This document shows, one piece after another, positions 19,394 to 29,286 of a stretch of DNA of 64,000 nucleotides. The notes beneath the pieces were generated by a model. It saw only the letters and a list, made by a program, of their open reading frames with translations. It had not been told where the DNA came from and ran no database searches. Position 1 is the stretch's first letter, and each line of letters opens with the position of its first letter. The translations under genes and the position numbers were made by a program. Source of the DNA: Burkholderiaceae bacterium (GTDB lineage: Bacteria > Pseudomonadota > Gammaproteobacteria > Burkholderiales > Burkholderiaceae); contig JAJPEN010000084.1 of assembly GCA_021166835.1 (NCBI GenBank), positions 17,130-81,129 on the forward strand, read 5' to 3'.

Positions 19394-20454
19394 GCGAGCG
19401 CTTCGGCCACGGCGCGTCCGACGTCGACGGTCTTCGCATCGCCGCCCATGTCGGGCGTGCGCGGCCCGTTCGCGGTGACGCGCTCGATGGCGACGACGAT
19501 CGCATCGTGCGCATCGCGATGACCGAGGTGGTCGAGCATCATCGCGCCGCACCAGATCTGTCCGATCGGATTCGCGATGCCGCGGCCGGCGATGTCGGGC
19601 GCCGAGCCGTGCACCGGCTCGAACAGCGACGGGAAGCGCCGCTCGGGATCGATGTTCGCCGACGGCGCGATGCCGATCGTGCCGGCGCAGGCGGGGCCGA
19701 GATCGGACAGGATGTCGCCGAACAGATTGCTCGCGACGACGACGTCGAAGCGGTCGGGATTGCGCACGAAATGCGCGGTGAGGATGTCGATGTGGTACTG
19801 CTCGACGACGACCTCGGGATACTGCTCGCGCATCGCGGCGACACGTTCGTCCCAGTAGGGCATCGACACGTAGATGCCGTTGGATTTCGTCGCCGATGCG
19901 AGCCTGCGCCGCGGCCGGCTGCGCGCCAGCTCGAAGGCGAAGCGCAGCACGCGATCGACGCCGATGCGCGTGAAGATCGACTCCTGCAGCACGAACTCGC
20001 GGTCGGTGCCCTCGAACATGCGTCCGCCCACCGACGAATACTCGCCTTCGGTGTTCTCGCGCACGACGTAGAAGTCGATGTCTCCGGGGCCGCGGCCGGC
20101 CAGCGGAGAAGCCACGCCGGGCATCAGCCGCACCGGGCGCAGGTTGATGTACTGGTCGAATTCGCGGCGGATGCGCAGCAGCGAGCCCCACAGCGAGACG
20201 TGATCGGGAACCGTCGTGGGCCAGCCGACCGCGCCGTAGAAGATCGCATCGTGCCCGCCGATCTGCGCCTTCCAGTCCTCGGGCATCATCCGGCCGTGCT
20301 GCGCGTAGTAGTCGCAACTGGCGAAGTCGAAATGATCGAAGCGCAGCCCGATGTCGAAGCGCTTCGCGGCCGCCTCGAGCACGCGAAGGCCCTCGGGGAC
20401 CACTTCCTTGCCGATCCCGTCGCCGGGAAGCACTGCGATGCGATGAACCGACAT
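19390..20454 (-). CDS. Tartrate / D-malate dehydrogenase (isopropylmalate dehydrogenase family)
   Basis: A 354-residue NAD-dependent decarboxylating dehydrogenase: N-terminal LPGDGIGKEV, central NLRPVRLMPGV, the metal-binding SNLFGDILSDLG, and EPVHGSAPDIAGRGIANP. Sequence and length fit TtuC/DmlA, which oxidise tartrate or D-malate; which one is used cannot be read from sequence. A strong AAGGAG site eight bases upstream supports ATG at 20454. It is the first gene of the run leading to glycerate kinase and pyrC; its promoter should be in 20455-20628. Confidence 0.87.
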   Translation of the reverse strand: MSVHRIAVLPGDGIGKEVVPEGLRVLEAAAKRFDIGLRFDHFDFASCDYYAQHGRMMPEDWKAQIGGHDAIFYGAVGWPTTVPDHVSLWGSLLRIRREFDQYINLRPVRLMPGVASPLAGRGPGDIDFYVVRENTEGEYSSVGGRMFEGTDREFVLQESIFTRIGVDRVLRFAFELARSRPRRRLASATKSNGIYVSMPYWDERVAAMREQYPEVVVEQYHIDILTAHFVRNPDRFDVVVASNLFGDILSDLGPACAGTIGIAPSANIDPERRFPSLFEPVHGSAPDIAGRGIANPIGQIWCGAMMLDHLGHRDAHDAIVVAIERVTANGPRTPDMGGDAKTVDVGRAVAEALA

Positions 20455-20628
20455 GCGGGACTCCTTCGCGAGGCGGGCGCTGCGTCGCGCTGTGTCGTTC
20501 CTCCCGGCGGTAAGGCCGCTCGACGCTGCGCGAGCCGAACCGTAGATCTTCGCACAAAGGCTCGCGCGCTCCGCCGCGTAGCCGGGCCCGCGTGCCCGAC
20601 CGGGCAGCCCGCTTGCGTCAACGACGCC

Positions 20629-21465
20629 ATGCAATCGCGCGTTGAAGAGGACATGCCGAACCCCGCATCGCGGCGCGCGCCGCAACCGCCCGCTCACGCG
20701 CGCTTCGTGCGCGTCGTGTTCCCGCTCGCGCTCGTTGCGCTCGCCGGCGCCGGCTGCGCCGCCACCGACGAAGTCCGCTACGGCAACGTCGTGGCCACGC
20801 CGGGCGCCTACGATCCGTCCCCCTACGCCGTGCGCCAGCCGCTGAGCCTGGGCGAGATCGTCGCCGCGCTGCGCTCCGGCCGCTCGTCGCACGATATTGC
20901 CGACGACATCGACGAAGACGGCCTGCTCGCGCCCGCCACCAGCGCGGACATCGACCTGCTGCTGCAATCGGGCGCCGATGCCGAACTGATCGACGCCGTT
21001 CGCGAGGCCTCGGCGATGGCGGGCCGGGGTCCGGCTTCGCCGCCGGTCACCGTCGTCCCGCCGGGCACGGTCTCTCCGCCGGTCATCGTCACGCCGCCTC
21101 CGGTCTATCCGGGCTACGGCTGGTATCCCTACGCCCCCTACGTGCCGTTCGGCTTCGGCCTCTGGTACCAGGACACTCCGCGCTACCGGCCGCCGCACTA
21201 TCGACCCGATCACCCGGGGCCCGATCGCTGGCGTCCCGGCGACGATCGGCGCGGCGGTTCGCGTCCGCCGCCGCCGAACTGGCAGACTCCACGCATGTCG
21301 CCCACTCCGCCGGGCGGCGCGCCGGGGGCCGGCAGCTCGATCCGACCCGGCGGTTCTCCGGCCGGTTCCCCGCGCGTCTCGCCCGGCGGATCGCCGCGCG
21401 TCTCGCCGGGAGGCACGGGCGGGCCGGCTCCCGGCGCGGTGCGCGATCGCCGCAGCGTGGATTGA
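20629..21465 (+). CDS. Putative outer-membrane lipoprotein, proline/glycine-rich
   Basis: The N-terminal hydrophobic stretch ends in LAGAGCA, a lipobox, so the mature protein should begin at a lipidated cysteine. A short folded region follows (residues about 70-130, RQPLSLGEIVAALRSGRSSHDIADDI), then a long Pro/Gly/Tyr-rich low-complexity tail with repeated SPRVSPGG units, perhaps contacting the cell wall or surface. No enzyme family is recognised. ATG at 20653 is an alternative start, with AAGAGG very close upstream. The gene is divergent from the tartrate dehydrogenase and convergent with the ABC exporter. Confidence 0.72.
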   Translation: MQSRVEEDMPNPASRRAPQPPAHARFVRVVFPLALVALAGAGCAATDEVRYGNVVATPGAYDPSPYAVRQPLSLGEIVAALRSGRSSHDIADDIDEDGLLAPATSADIDLLLQSGADAELIDAVREASAMAGRGPASPPVTVVPPGTVSPPVIVTPPPVYPGYGWYPYAPYVPFGFGLWYQDTPRYRPPHYRPDHPGPDRWRPGDDRRGGSRPPPPNWQTPRMSPTPPGGAPGAGSSIRPGGSPAGSPRVSPGGSPRVSPGGTGGPAPGAVRDRRSVD

Positions 21466-21497
21466 GCGCCCGACCCCTGCCGTGCCGTGCCGCGCCG

Positions 21498-23339
21498 CTA
21501 CCGCAGCGGCGCCATCGCCGCCTCGTCGTCCGCCTGCTGCATCGACCACAGCCGCGCATATTCGCCGCCAGCGCGCAGCAGCGACTCGTGGCTGCCGCGC
21601 TCGACGATCCGCCCGCCCGCCATCACGAGGATCTGCTCGGCGTCGACGATGGTCGACAGTCGATGCGCGATGACCAGCGTCGTGCGATCGAGCGCCGCGC
21701 GGCGCAACGCGTCCTGGATCGCCTGCTCGTTGCGGCTGTCGAGCGCCGAGGTCGCCTCGTCGAGGATCAGGATCGGCGGATCCTTCAGCATCGTGCGCGC
21801 GATCGCCACGCGCTGCTTTTCGCCGCCGGAGAGTTTCAGCCCCCGCTCGCCGACGTTGGTGTCGTAGCCCTGCGGCAGCGAAGCGACGAAAGCGTGCAGC
21901 TGCGCCGCCTTCGCCGCGGCCTCGATCTCGTCCTGTGAGGCGCCGGGCCGGCCGTAGCCGATGTTGTAGCGGATCGTCTCGTTGAACAGCACGGTGTCCT
22001 GCGGAACGATGCCGATCGCCGCGCGCAGGCTCTTCTGCGTGACCTCCCGCAGGTCCTGTCCGTCGATCGTCACGCGCCCGGCGTTCACCTCGTAGAAGCG
22101 GAACAGCAGCCGCGCCAGCGTCGACTTGCCGGCGCCGCTGGCGCCGACCACCGCGGTCGTCGTGCCCGGCTCCATCGTGAAATCGACGTCGCGCAGGATC
22201 GGCCGGCTCGCGTCGTAGGCGAAATGCACGTGCTCGAAGCGGATGCGCGGCGCCGAATCGGCGTCGAGCGCGAGCGGCCGGGCGTCAGGCGCGTCGGCGA
22301 TCTCGCGCTGTTCGCCGAGCAGCCCGAACATGCGCTCGATGTCGATCAGCGCCTGCCGGATCTCGCGGTAGAGCACGCCGAGGAAGTTCAGCGGCACGTA
22401 CAGCTGGATCATGAATGCGTTGACGAGGACGAGGTCGCCGAGCGTCATCGTGCCGCCGACCACCCCGACCGTCGCCCGCCAGACGAGCAGCGTGACGGCG
22501 CAGGCGACGATCAGGCTCTGGCCGAGGTTCAGCACCGACAGCGAGGTCTGCGAGCGGATCGCAGCGCGCATGCGCGCGAGCAGGTTCGCGTCGTAGCGCC
22601 GCGCCTCGAACTCCTCGTTGCCGAAGTACTTCACCGTCTCGAAGTTGATCAGCGCGTCGATCGCCTTCGTGTTCGCCCGCGAGTCCTCCTCGTTCACCTG
22701 GCGCCGGAACTGCGTGCGCCACTCGGTGACGCGCACCGTGTAGATCACGTACAGCGCGATCGCGCCGAGCGCGATCGACGCGAAGGACGCGTCGTAGTGC
22801 AGCACGAGATAGCCGATCACCAGCGCGATCTCGACCAACGTCGGCAGGATGCTGTAGAGCGTGTACGAGATCAGGCTCGATACACCCCCCGCACCGCGCT
22901 CGATGTCGCGCGACATCCCGCCCATCTGGCGTTCGAGGTGAAAGCGCAGCGACAGCGAGAACAGATGGCGGAACACCTGCAGCGTGATCGTGCGCGACGC
23001 GTCCTGCGTGACGCGCGCGAAGATCACTTCGCGCAGTTCGGTGAACAGCGTCACGCCGATGCGCAGCAGGCCGTAGGCGACGAGCAGCGCCACCGGCACG
23101 ACGAGCGCGACGCGCGCGTCGCCCGGCTGCAGGTCGAGCGCGTCGACGATGCGCTTGAGGATCAGCGGCACGCCGATGTTGGCCACCTTCGCCGACACCA
23201 GGCAGACGAGCGCGAGCAGCACGCGCCAGCGGTAGGCCCACAGATACGGCAGCAGGCGCGCGAGCGTGCGCCAGTCGCCGCGCGGCGCGGCAGCGCCGGG
23301 CGCGGGCGGCGGATCGAGAACGGTGGCGGAACGTCGCAT
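21498..23339 (-). CDS. Atm1/HMT1-type ABC exporter (fused membrane and ATPase domains)
   Basis: A 613-residue half-transporter. Six membrane helices occupy about residues 25-320, then an ATPase domain with Walker A GASGAGKST, signature LSGGEKQRVAIART and Walker B ILILDEATSALD. The SEDS-like WRVLLALVCLVSAKVANIGVP first helix and overall pattern match the Atm1 group, which exports glutathione-linked or metal-thiol compounds from the cytoplasm; the substrate here is not known. It would act as a homodimer. Transcribed alone, divergent from the thioesterase gene with only 56 bases between starts. Confidence 0.88.
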   Translation of the reverse strand: MRRSATVLDPPPAPGAAAPRGDWRTLARLLPYLWAYRWRVLLALVCLVSAKVANIGVPLILKRIVDALDLQPGDARVALVVPVALLVAYGLLRIGVTLFTELREVIFARVTQDASRTITLQVFRHLFSLSLRFHLERQMGGMSRDIERGAGGVSSLISYTLYSILPTLVEIALVIGYLVLHYDASFASIALGAIALYVIYTVRVTEWRTQFRRQVNEEDSRANTKAIDALINFETVKYFGNEEFEARRYDANLLARMRAAIRSQTSLSVLNLGQSLIVACAVTLLVWRATVGVVGGTMTLGDLVLVNAFMIQLYVPLNFLGVLYREIRQALIDIERMFGLLGEQREIADAPDARPLALDADSAPRIRFEHVHFAYDASRPILRDVDFTMEPGTTTAVVGASGAGKSTLARLLFRFYEVNAGRVTIDGQDLREVTQKSLRAAIGIVPQDTVLFNETIRYNIGYGRPGASQDEIEAAAKAAQLHAFVASLPQGYDTNVGERGLKLSGGEKQRVAIARTMLKDPPILILDEATSALDSRNEQAIQDALRRAALDRTTLVIAHRLSTIVDAEQILVMAGGRIVERGSHESLLRAGGEYARLWSMQQADDEAAMAPLR

Positions 23340-23395
23340 CGCGGAACAACGGAACGAAACCGCTATTCTCGGGCATCCGACCGACGGAGATCGAC

Positions 23396-23803
23396 GTGGA
23401 ACATCCGCAGACCCCGCTGCCGGCCGATCGCATTCCCGATCTGCGCGTGATGCCGATGCCGGCCGACGCCAACGCGCACGGCGACGTTTTCGGCGGCTGG
23501 ATCATGTCGCAAGTGGACATCGCGGGAGCCGTGCTGGCGATGCGACGGGCGAACGGCCGCGTGGCCACCGTCGCCGTCAACTCGTTCCTGTTCCGGCACC
23601 CGGTGTTCGTCGGCGACCTGCTCAGCTTCTACGCCGACATCGTGCGCGTAGGGCGCACGTCGATCACCGTGTTCGTCGAGGTCTACGCGCAGCGCAACCG
23701 GCTCGAGGACGAATGCGTGAAGGTGACCGAGGCTACGCTCACCTACGTGGCGACGGACGAGCAGCGAAGGCCGCGGGTGGTGCCGGAGGTGGGGCGGGGG
23801 TGA
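23396..23803 (+). CDS. Acyl-CoA thioesterase, YciA type (hot-dog fold)
   Basis: A 135-residue single-domain protein with the NAHGDVFGGWIMSQVDIAGA segment that marks YciA-type thioesterases, followed by the VNSFLFRHPVFVGDLLSFYADI strand region. It hydrolyses acyl-CoA esters in the cytoplasm, probably as a hexamer. The start is a GTG at 23396, after a GACGGAGATCGAC leader that supplies GGAG as ribosome-binding site. It lies close to a beta-oxidation operon on the other strand, separated by a repeat element. Confidence 0.88.
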   Translation: MEHPQTPLPADRIPDLRVMPMPADANAHGDVFGGWIMSQVDIAGAVLAMRRANGRVATVAVNSFLFRHPVFVGDLLSFYADIVRVGRTSITVFVEVYAQRNRLEDECVKVTEATLTYVATDEQRRPRVVPEVGRG

Positions 23804-23876
23804 GGCGTCCGCCTGCTGCGCGGCTGACGTGCCATTGCCGCCCGCGCGCACGCCAGTTCCGGCCGCGCAACCGCCT

Positions 23877-23922
23877 GTTGCGTTCTGGCCCGTGGAACGC
23901 ATTCCACGGCGAGAAACGCTAC
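23877..23922 (-). repeat. 46-bp quasi-palindromic repeat, copy 1
   Basis: On the minus strand this begins GTAGCGTTT and ends AGAACGCAAC around a CGTGGAATGCGTTCCACG core. It matches the copy at 51063-51108 at 40 of 46 positions. It sits in the gap between the convergent thioesterase and enoyl-CoA isomerase-like genes. The inner palindrome and matching outer arms suggest a REP-type or terminator-like dispersed element. Confidence 0.8.
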
Positions 23923-23946
23923 TTTCCGTAGCGGGCGCCGCAGAGC

Positions 23947-24714
23947 CTACACCCCGACCTTCGAGAAATCCGCCGGCCGCTTCTCCAGGAATGCGCTGAA
24001 AGCCTCGCGCGCAGCCGGCTCTCCCAGCATCCGCGCAAAGTAGCGGCCTTCCTCGATCATCTGCTCGCGCACCGCGCCGGTAAACGAACGCTTCATCAGC
24101 GCCTTCGTCGCCAGAAGCGACGACAGCGGACGCGACGCGAGCTTCGCCGCCTGCGCCAGCGCAAAGCCTTCGACCTCACCGGCGGGCAGTACGCGGTTGA
24201 CGATGCCGATCTCCCTGGCCTCGGCCGCGCCGAAAGGCTCTCCCAGCAGCAGCTTCTCCGCCGCACGCTGATAGCCGACGACCGCCGGCAGCAGCAGGCT
24301 CGACGCCGCCTCCGGGCACAGGCCCAGGTGCACGAAAGGCAGCGACAGCGTCGCGTTCTCGCCCGCATAGACGAGGTCGCAATGCAGCAGCATCGTCGTG
24401 CCGACGCCGATCGCCGGGCCGCAGACCGAAGCGACGAGCGGCTTGGGGAACGACGCGATCGCGCGCAGGAAGCGGAACACCGGCGCGTCGTCCTTCGTCG
24501 GCGGCTCGTTCAGGAAGTCAGACAGGTCGTTGCCCGCGGTAAAGGCATTCTCGCTGCCGGTGACGACGACGACGCGCACCGCGGCGTCCTCCGTCGCCTG
24601 CACGAGCGCGTCGGCGAGCGCGCCGTACATCGCCGCGGTGATCGCGTTCTTGCGTTCGGGACGCGCGAAGCGCAGCACGCGCATGGAATCGAGGTTTTCG
24701 ATGACGATGTTCAT
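23947..24714 (-). CDS. Crotonase-fold protein, probable Delta3,Delta2-enoyl-CoA isomerase
   Basis: This 255-residue crotonase-family protein binds acyl-CoA through the CGPAIGVG oxyanion loop. Both glutamates used by enoyl-CoA hydratases are missing: the first position is in GVGTTM (about 103-108) and the second is Phe127. Instead Glu135 in LGLCPEAASS sits where ECI2/PECI isomerases keep their catalytic Glu. It is therefore better called an isomerase, moving cis-3 double bonds during unsaturated fatty acid breakdown. It is the last gene of the beta-oxidation run, downstream of the ParDE pair. A GGAGA site six bases before ATG supports the start. Confidence 0.8.
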   Translation of the reverse strand: MNIVIENLDSMRVLRFARPERKNAITAAMYGALADALVQATEDAAVRVVVVTGSENAFTAGNDLSDFLNEPPTKDDAPVFRFLRAIASFPKPLVASVCGPAIGVGTTMLLHCDLVYAGENATLSLPFVHLGLCPEAASSLLLPAVVGYQRAAEKLLLGEPFGAAEAREIGIVNRVLPAGEVEGFALAQAAKLASRPLSSLLATKALMKRSFTGAVREQMIEEGRYFARMLGEPAAREAFSAFLEKRPADFSKVGV

Positions 24715-24782
24715 GTTCGTTCTCCAGCGAATCGAGGCGACGGGCGTTGCCCGCCTGTGTATCCGACGCGTCTGCTCGATAA

Positions 24783-25148
24783 CTATTCCCAGGATTCGTC
24801 GGGGTCCAGGTGCCGCGCCGGTTCCATGGCATCGTGCAGCACGCGCGCGACAGCGACGATGTCGCCTTCGATGCGGTAGATCAGGAAGTGCCGAGGACGC
24901 CGCACGATACCCGCAATCGGGCGGGCGCGCCCGCGGCTCAGGCGCAAATGCCACGAGCGCACCCCGTCGCCCAACTCGGCACGCACTACGTTGCCGGGTC
25001 GATCCGGCTGCGTAGCTACATCGCGAAGTGCGGTGACGATCAATTTCTCGTAGCGCTTGCGCGCTGCAGCGCCGAAGTGCTCGTGGGTCCAGGCCAGAAT
25101 GGCGATGAGATCGTGCTGCGCGGCGACGGACAGTCGATACCGCCTCAT
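24783..25148 (-). CDS. ParE/RelE-family toxin
   Basis: A 121-residue basic protein with the ParE-type N-terminus MRRYRLSVAAQHDLIAILAWTHEHFG and the RHFLIYRIEGDIVAVARVLH strand of the RelE/ParE fold. The known members poison DNA gyrase or cut mRNA; which applies here is not visible. It follows its antitoxin with a four-base overlap, the normal order for parDE. The C-terminal tail (HDAMEPARHLDPDESWE) is acidic. Confidence 0.87.
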   Translation of the reverse strand: MRRYRLSVAAQHDLIAILAWTHEHFGAAARKRYEKLIVTALRDVATQPDRPGNVVRAELGDGVRSWHLRLSRGRARPIAGIVRRPRHFLIYRIEGDIVAVARVLHDAMEPARHLDPDESWE

Positions 25149-25438
25149 CGATTTCCGGCGGTCACCCGTTCGGCGGCCTGCTGGCCAAGTTGTGCAATGA
25201 AGTCTTCGAGCTGTTCATCGCCGACATCCACATAGCGGCCAGCATCGATGTCGTCCCATCCGCTGTCGGCGGCATCGCGCAGCGCGGCGATCCGTGCCGC
25301 TTCCCTGCGCTCGCGCTGCTCGACCAGACGTAATCCCTCGCGCAGGACTTCGCTGGCGTTCTGGTAGCGCCCGGTCTCTACCAACTCTTCGACGAACTCG
25401 TGTTGATGCTCGGTGAGCACCACGTTGCGCGTAGGCAT
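25145..25438 (-). CDS. ParD-family antitoxin (ribbon-helix-helix)
   Basis: A 97-residue protein with an N-terminal ribbon-helix-helix (NVVLTEHQHEFVEELVETGRYQNASEVLREGL) for DNA binding and an acidic C-terminal half that should wrap the toxin. A strong AGGAGG ribosome-binding site precedes the ATG at 25438. The perfect inverted repeat at 25478-25506 just upstream is a likely target for its autorepression. Together with the next gene it forms a type II toxin-antitoxin unit embedded between the thiolase and isomerase genes. Confidence 0.88.
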   Translation of the reverse strand: MPTRNVVLTEHQHEFVEELVETGRYQNASEVLREGLRLVEQRERREAARIAALRDAADSGWDDIDAGRYVDVGDEQLEDFIAQLGQQAAERVTAGNR

Positions 25439-25477
25439 CGTCGCCGTCCTCCTCGTCGAGCAGTATGCGCAAGATAG

Positions 25478-25506
25478 CATCGATTGGCATTTAATGCCAA
25501 TCGATG
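25478..25506 (-). promoter_or_regulatory. parDE operator/promoter: perfect 13-bp inverted repeat
   Basis: CATCGATTGGCAT and ATGCCAATCGATG are perfect inverted arms around a TTA spacer. On the minus strand TTGGCA inside the repeat could be the -35, followed after 18 bases by TATCTT (-10) ending just outside it, so a bound antitoxin would block RNA polymerase. It lies 40 bases before the parD ATG. Confidence 0.75.
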
Positions 25507-25537
25507 ACAAGGATAGGTACCCACATCCGGCCGGCCG

Positions 25538-26767
<1,230 letters not shown>

Positions 26768-26836
26768 CGAGTGCTCCTCGAATTCATCGATGCCGGAAGC
26801 GCGTGCTTCCTGCTTCATTCATCGTCGTGCGCGGCT

Positions 26837-29245
26837 TCAGTTCCGCACCGGCTTGCCCGTCTGCATCATCCCCATCACGCGCTCCTGCGTCTTCGGATGG
26901 TTCAGCAGCGACAGGAACGCGCGGCGCTCCAAGCCGAGGATCCATTCCTCGTCGACGATCGTTCCCTCGTCGACGTCGCCGCCGCACATCGCCTCGGCGA
27001 TCAGCCGCGCGAGGTGGTAATCGTGCGCGCTGGCGAAGCCGCCGTCGCGCAGGTTCGCCAGCTGCGCCTGGATCGTCGCCAGCACCGAGCGGCCGGCGAC
27101 GGCGAACTTCGCGCGGCGCGGCGCGCGGTAGCCCGCCTCGCTCATCGCGAGCGCTTCGTTCAACGCGACGTACAGCAGCTCGTAGCGGTTGAAGACGACG
27201 ACGTCGGAGTCGAGCAGCCACCCGGTGGCCTGCGCCTCGAGCGCCGACTTCGCCACCTCGGCCATCGCGGCGGCCGTGAAGTACTTCTTCAGGAAGTGCA
27301 GCGAATAGGCCTCGGGCGCGGCCTGCTGCTCCTCGGTCGCGCGGCGCGCGCCATAGGTGAGGCCGCCGGCGCCCGGCACCAACCCGACGCCGACCTCGAC
27401 GAGGCCGATGTAGCTCTCGAGATGCGCGACACGGCGCGCGCAATAGAGCAGCAGCTCGCAGCCGCCCCCCAGCGCCATGCCGGAGACGGCTGCCACCGTC
27501 GGCACCTGCGCGTAGCGCAGCCGCAGCATCGCTTCCTGCAGCCTGCGCTCGAGCGGCTCCACCGCCTTCGCTCCGCCGCTCATGAACACCGGCAGCATCG
27601 CCTGCAGGTCGGCGCCCACCGAGAACGGCTCGTCGGGCGACCAGACGACCAGCCCCCGATACTTCGTCTCGGCCAGCTCGACGCCGCGCATCAGCCCTTC
27701 GATGACGTCGGGGCCGATCGCGTGCATCTTCGAGCGGATCGACGCGATCAGCACTTCGCGATACGGGTCGCGATCGAGCGTCCACAGCCGGATCGAGTCG
27801 TTCTCGTAGACCGTCGTTCCGGCCGCGCGCGGGTCGAGCGCGTTCTCGCCCGCCACCGATGCGCGGAAAATCTGCCGCGCATATACCGGCTGCTCCGAGC
27901 GCGGCACGAAGGCCTCGCGCGCCGGCGAGTACGAACCTTCGGCCTGATGCACGCCGCCGCGCTCGGCGACCTTGCCGGCGAACACCCATGCCGGAAGCGG
28001 CACCTTCGCCAGCGCCTTGCCCGCGTCGATGTCCTCGCGGATCCACTCGGCCACCTTCGTCCAGCCGGCCTGCTGCCAGACCTCGAAGGGCCCCTGCTCC
28101 ATGCCGAAGCCGAAGCGCATCGCGAGGTCGACGTCGCGCGCGTTGTCGGCGATCTCCTCGAGCTTGGCCGCCGCGTAGTGGAAGCCGTCGCGCAGCAGCG
28201 ACCAGACGAACTGCGCCTGCGGGTTCTTCGACTCGCGCAGCAGCGCGAGCCGCTCGCCCCAGGTCTTCTTCTTCAGCATGCGCACGACGGTCTCGTCGGC
28301 CTTCGCGCCCGAGGCGACGTAGTCGCCGCTCGCCGCATCGAAGCGCAGGATCTTCCCGCCGTCCTTGCGGTAGAAGCCCGCGCCCGACTTCTGGCCGAGC
28401 GCGCCGCGCCCGATCAGCGTCGAGAACACGGCCGGCGTCTCGTACAGCGGATGGAAAGGGTCGTCGCGCAGATTGTCCTGCATCGTCTTCATCACGTGCC
28501 CGACGGTGTCCAGGCCGACCACGTCCGCCGTGCGGAAAGTGCCCGACTTCGCGCGGCCGAGCTTCGAGCCGGTGAGGTCGTCGACCACGTCGAAGCCCAG
28601 GCCGAAGCGCTCGGCCTCGCGCACCGTGGCGAGGATGCCGAAGATGCCGATCCGGTTGGCGATGAAGTTCGGCGTGTCCTTCGCGCGAATGCAGCCCTTG
28701 CCGAGCGTCGTCGTGAGAAAGGATTCGAGCTGGTCGACCACTGCGGGCGCGGTGTCGCGCGTCGGAATCAGCTCGACCAGGTGCATGTAGCGCGGCGGAT
28801 TGAAGAAGTGCACGCCGCAGAAGCGCGCGCGCAGTTCCGCCGGCAGCCCCTCGGCAAGCCGGCCGATCGACAGCCCGGAGGTGTTCGTCGCGAGAATCGC
28901 GTGCGGCGCGATCGCGGGCGCGACCTTCGAATACAGGTCGTGCTTCCAGTCGAACCGCTCGGCGATCGCCTCGATGACGAGATCGCAGTCGCGCAGCCGC
29001 TCGAGGTCGTCCTCGTAGTTGGCGACCGCTATTTCCGAGGCGAGATCGGCGCGCGCCAGCGGCGCCGGATTGAGCTTCTTCAGCGCCTCGACGGCCTTGG
29101 CCGCGATGCCGTTCTTCGGGCCTTCCTTCGCGGGCAGGTCGTAGAGCACGACCGCGACTTTCGCGTTCACCAGATGCGCGGCGATCTGCGCACCCATGAC
29201 GCCGGCGCCGAGCACCGCTGCCTTCCTGACGATGAACTTGTCCAC
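26837..29245 (-). CDS. Bifunctional 3-hydroxyacyl-CoA dehydrogenase / enoyl-CoA hydratase (dehydrogenase first)
   Basis: 802 residues. The N-terminal half is an NAD-dependent hydroxyacyl-CoA dehydrogenase (GAGVMGAQIAAHL dinucleotide loop, FFNPPRYMHLVELIPT, DTPNFIANRIG). The C-terminal half is a crotonase domain with GMALGGGCELLLY and VEVGVGLVPGAGG, keeping both catalytic glutamates. This domain order is that of FadN of Bacillus, the reverse of FadB. It performs the middle two steps of beta-oxidation. The start is a GTG at 29245 with GAGGA seven bases upstream; the open frame continues upstream only as a shadow of the DUF2147 gene. Confidence 0.9.
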   Translation of the reverse strand: MDKFIVRKAAVLGAGVMGAQIAAHLVNAKVAVVLYDLPAKEGPKNGIAAKAVEALKKLNPAPLARADLASEIAVANYEDDLERLRDCDLVIEAIAERFDWKHDLYSKVAPAIAPHAILATNTSGLSIGRLAEGLPAELRARFCGVHFFNPPRYMHLVELIPTRDTAPAVVDQLESFLTTTLGKGCIRAKDTPNFIANRIGIFGILATVREAERFGLGFDVVDDLTGSKLGRAKSGTFRTADVVGLDTVGHVMKTMQDNLRDDPFHPLYETPAVFSTLIGRGALGQKSGAGFYRKDGGKILRFDAASGDYVASGAKADETVVRMLKKKTWGERLALLRESKNPQAQFVWSLLRDGFHYAAAKLEEIADNARDVDLAMRFGFGMEQGPFEVWQQAGWTKVAEWIREDIDAGKALAKVPLPAWVFAGKVAERGGVHQAEGSYSPAREAFVPRSEQPVYARQIFRASVAGENALDPRAAGTTVYENDSIRLWTLDRDPYREVLIASIRSKMHAIGPDVIEGLMRGVELAETKYRGLVVWSPDEPFSVGADLQAMLPVFMSGGAKAVEPLERRLQEAMLRLRYAQVPTVAAVSGMALGGGCELLLYCARRVAHLESYIGLVEVGVGLVPGAGGLTYGARRATEEQQAAPEAYSLHFLKKYFTAAAMAEVAKSALEAQATGWLLDSDVVVFNRYELLYVALNEALAMSEAGYRAPRRAKFAVAGRSVLATIQAQLANLRDGGFASAHDYHLARLIAEAMCGGDVDEGTIVDEEWILGLERRAFLSLLNHPKTQERVMGMMQTGKPVRN

Positions 29246-29286
29246 TTGCTGTCCTCGTTGCGGGTTTGCTGCGAGTGGCGCGCGCT

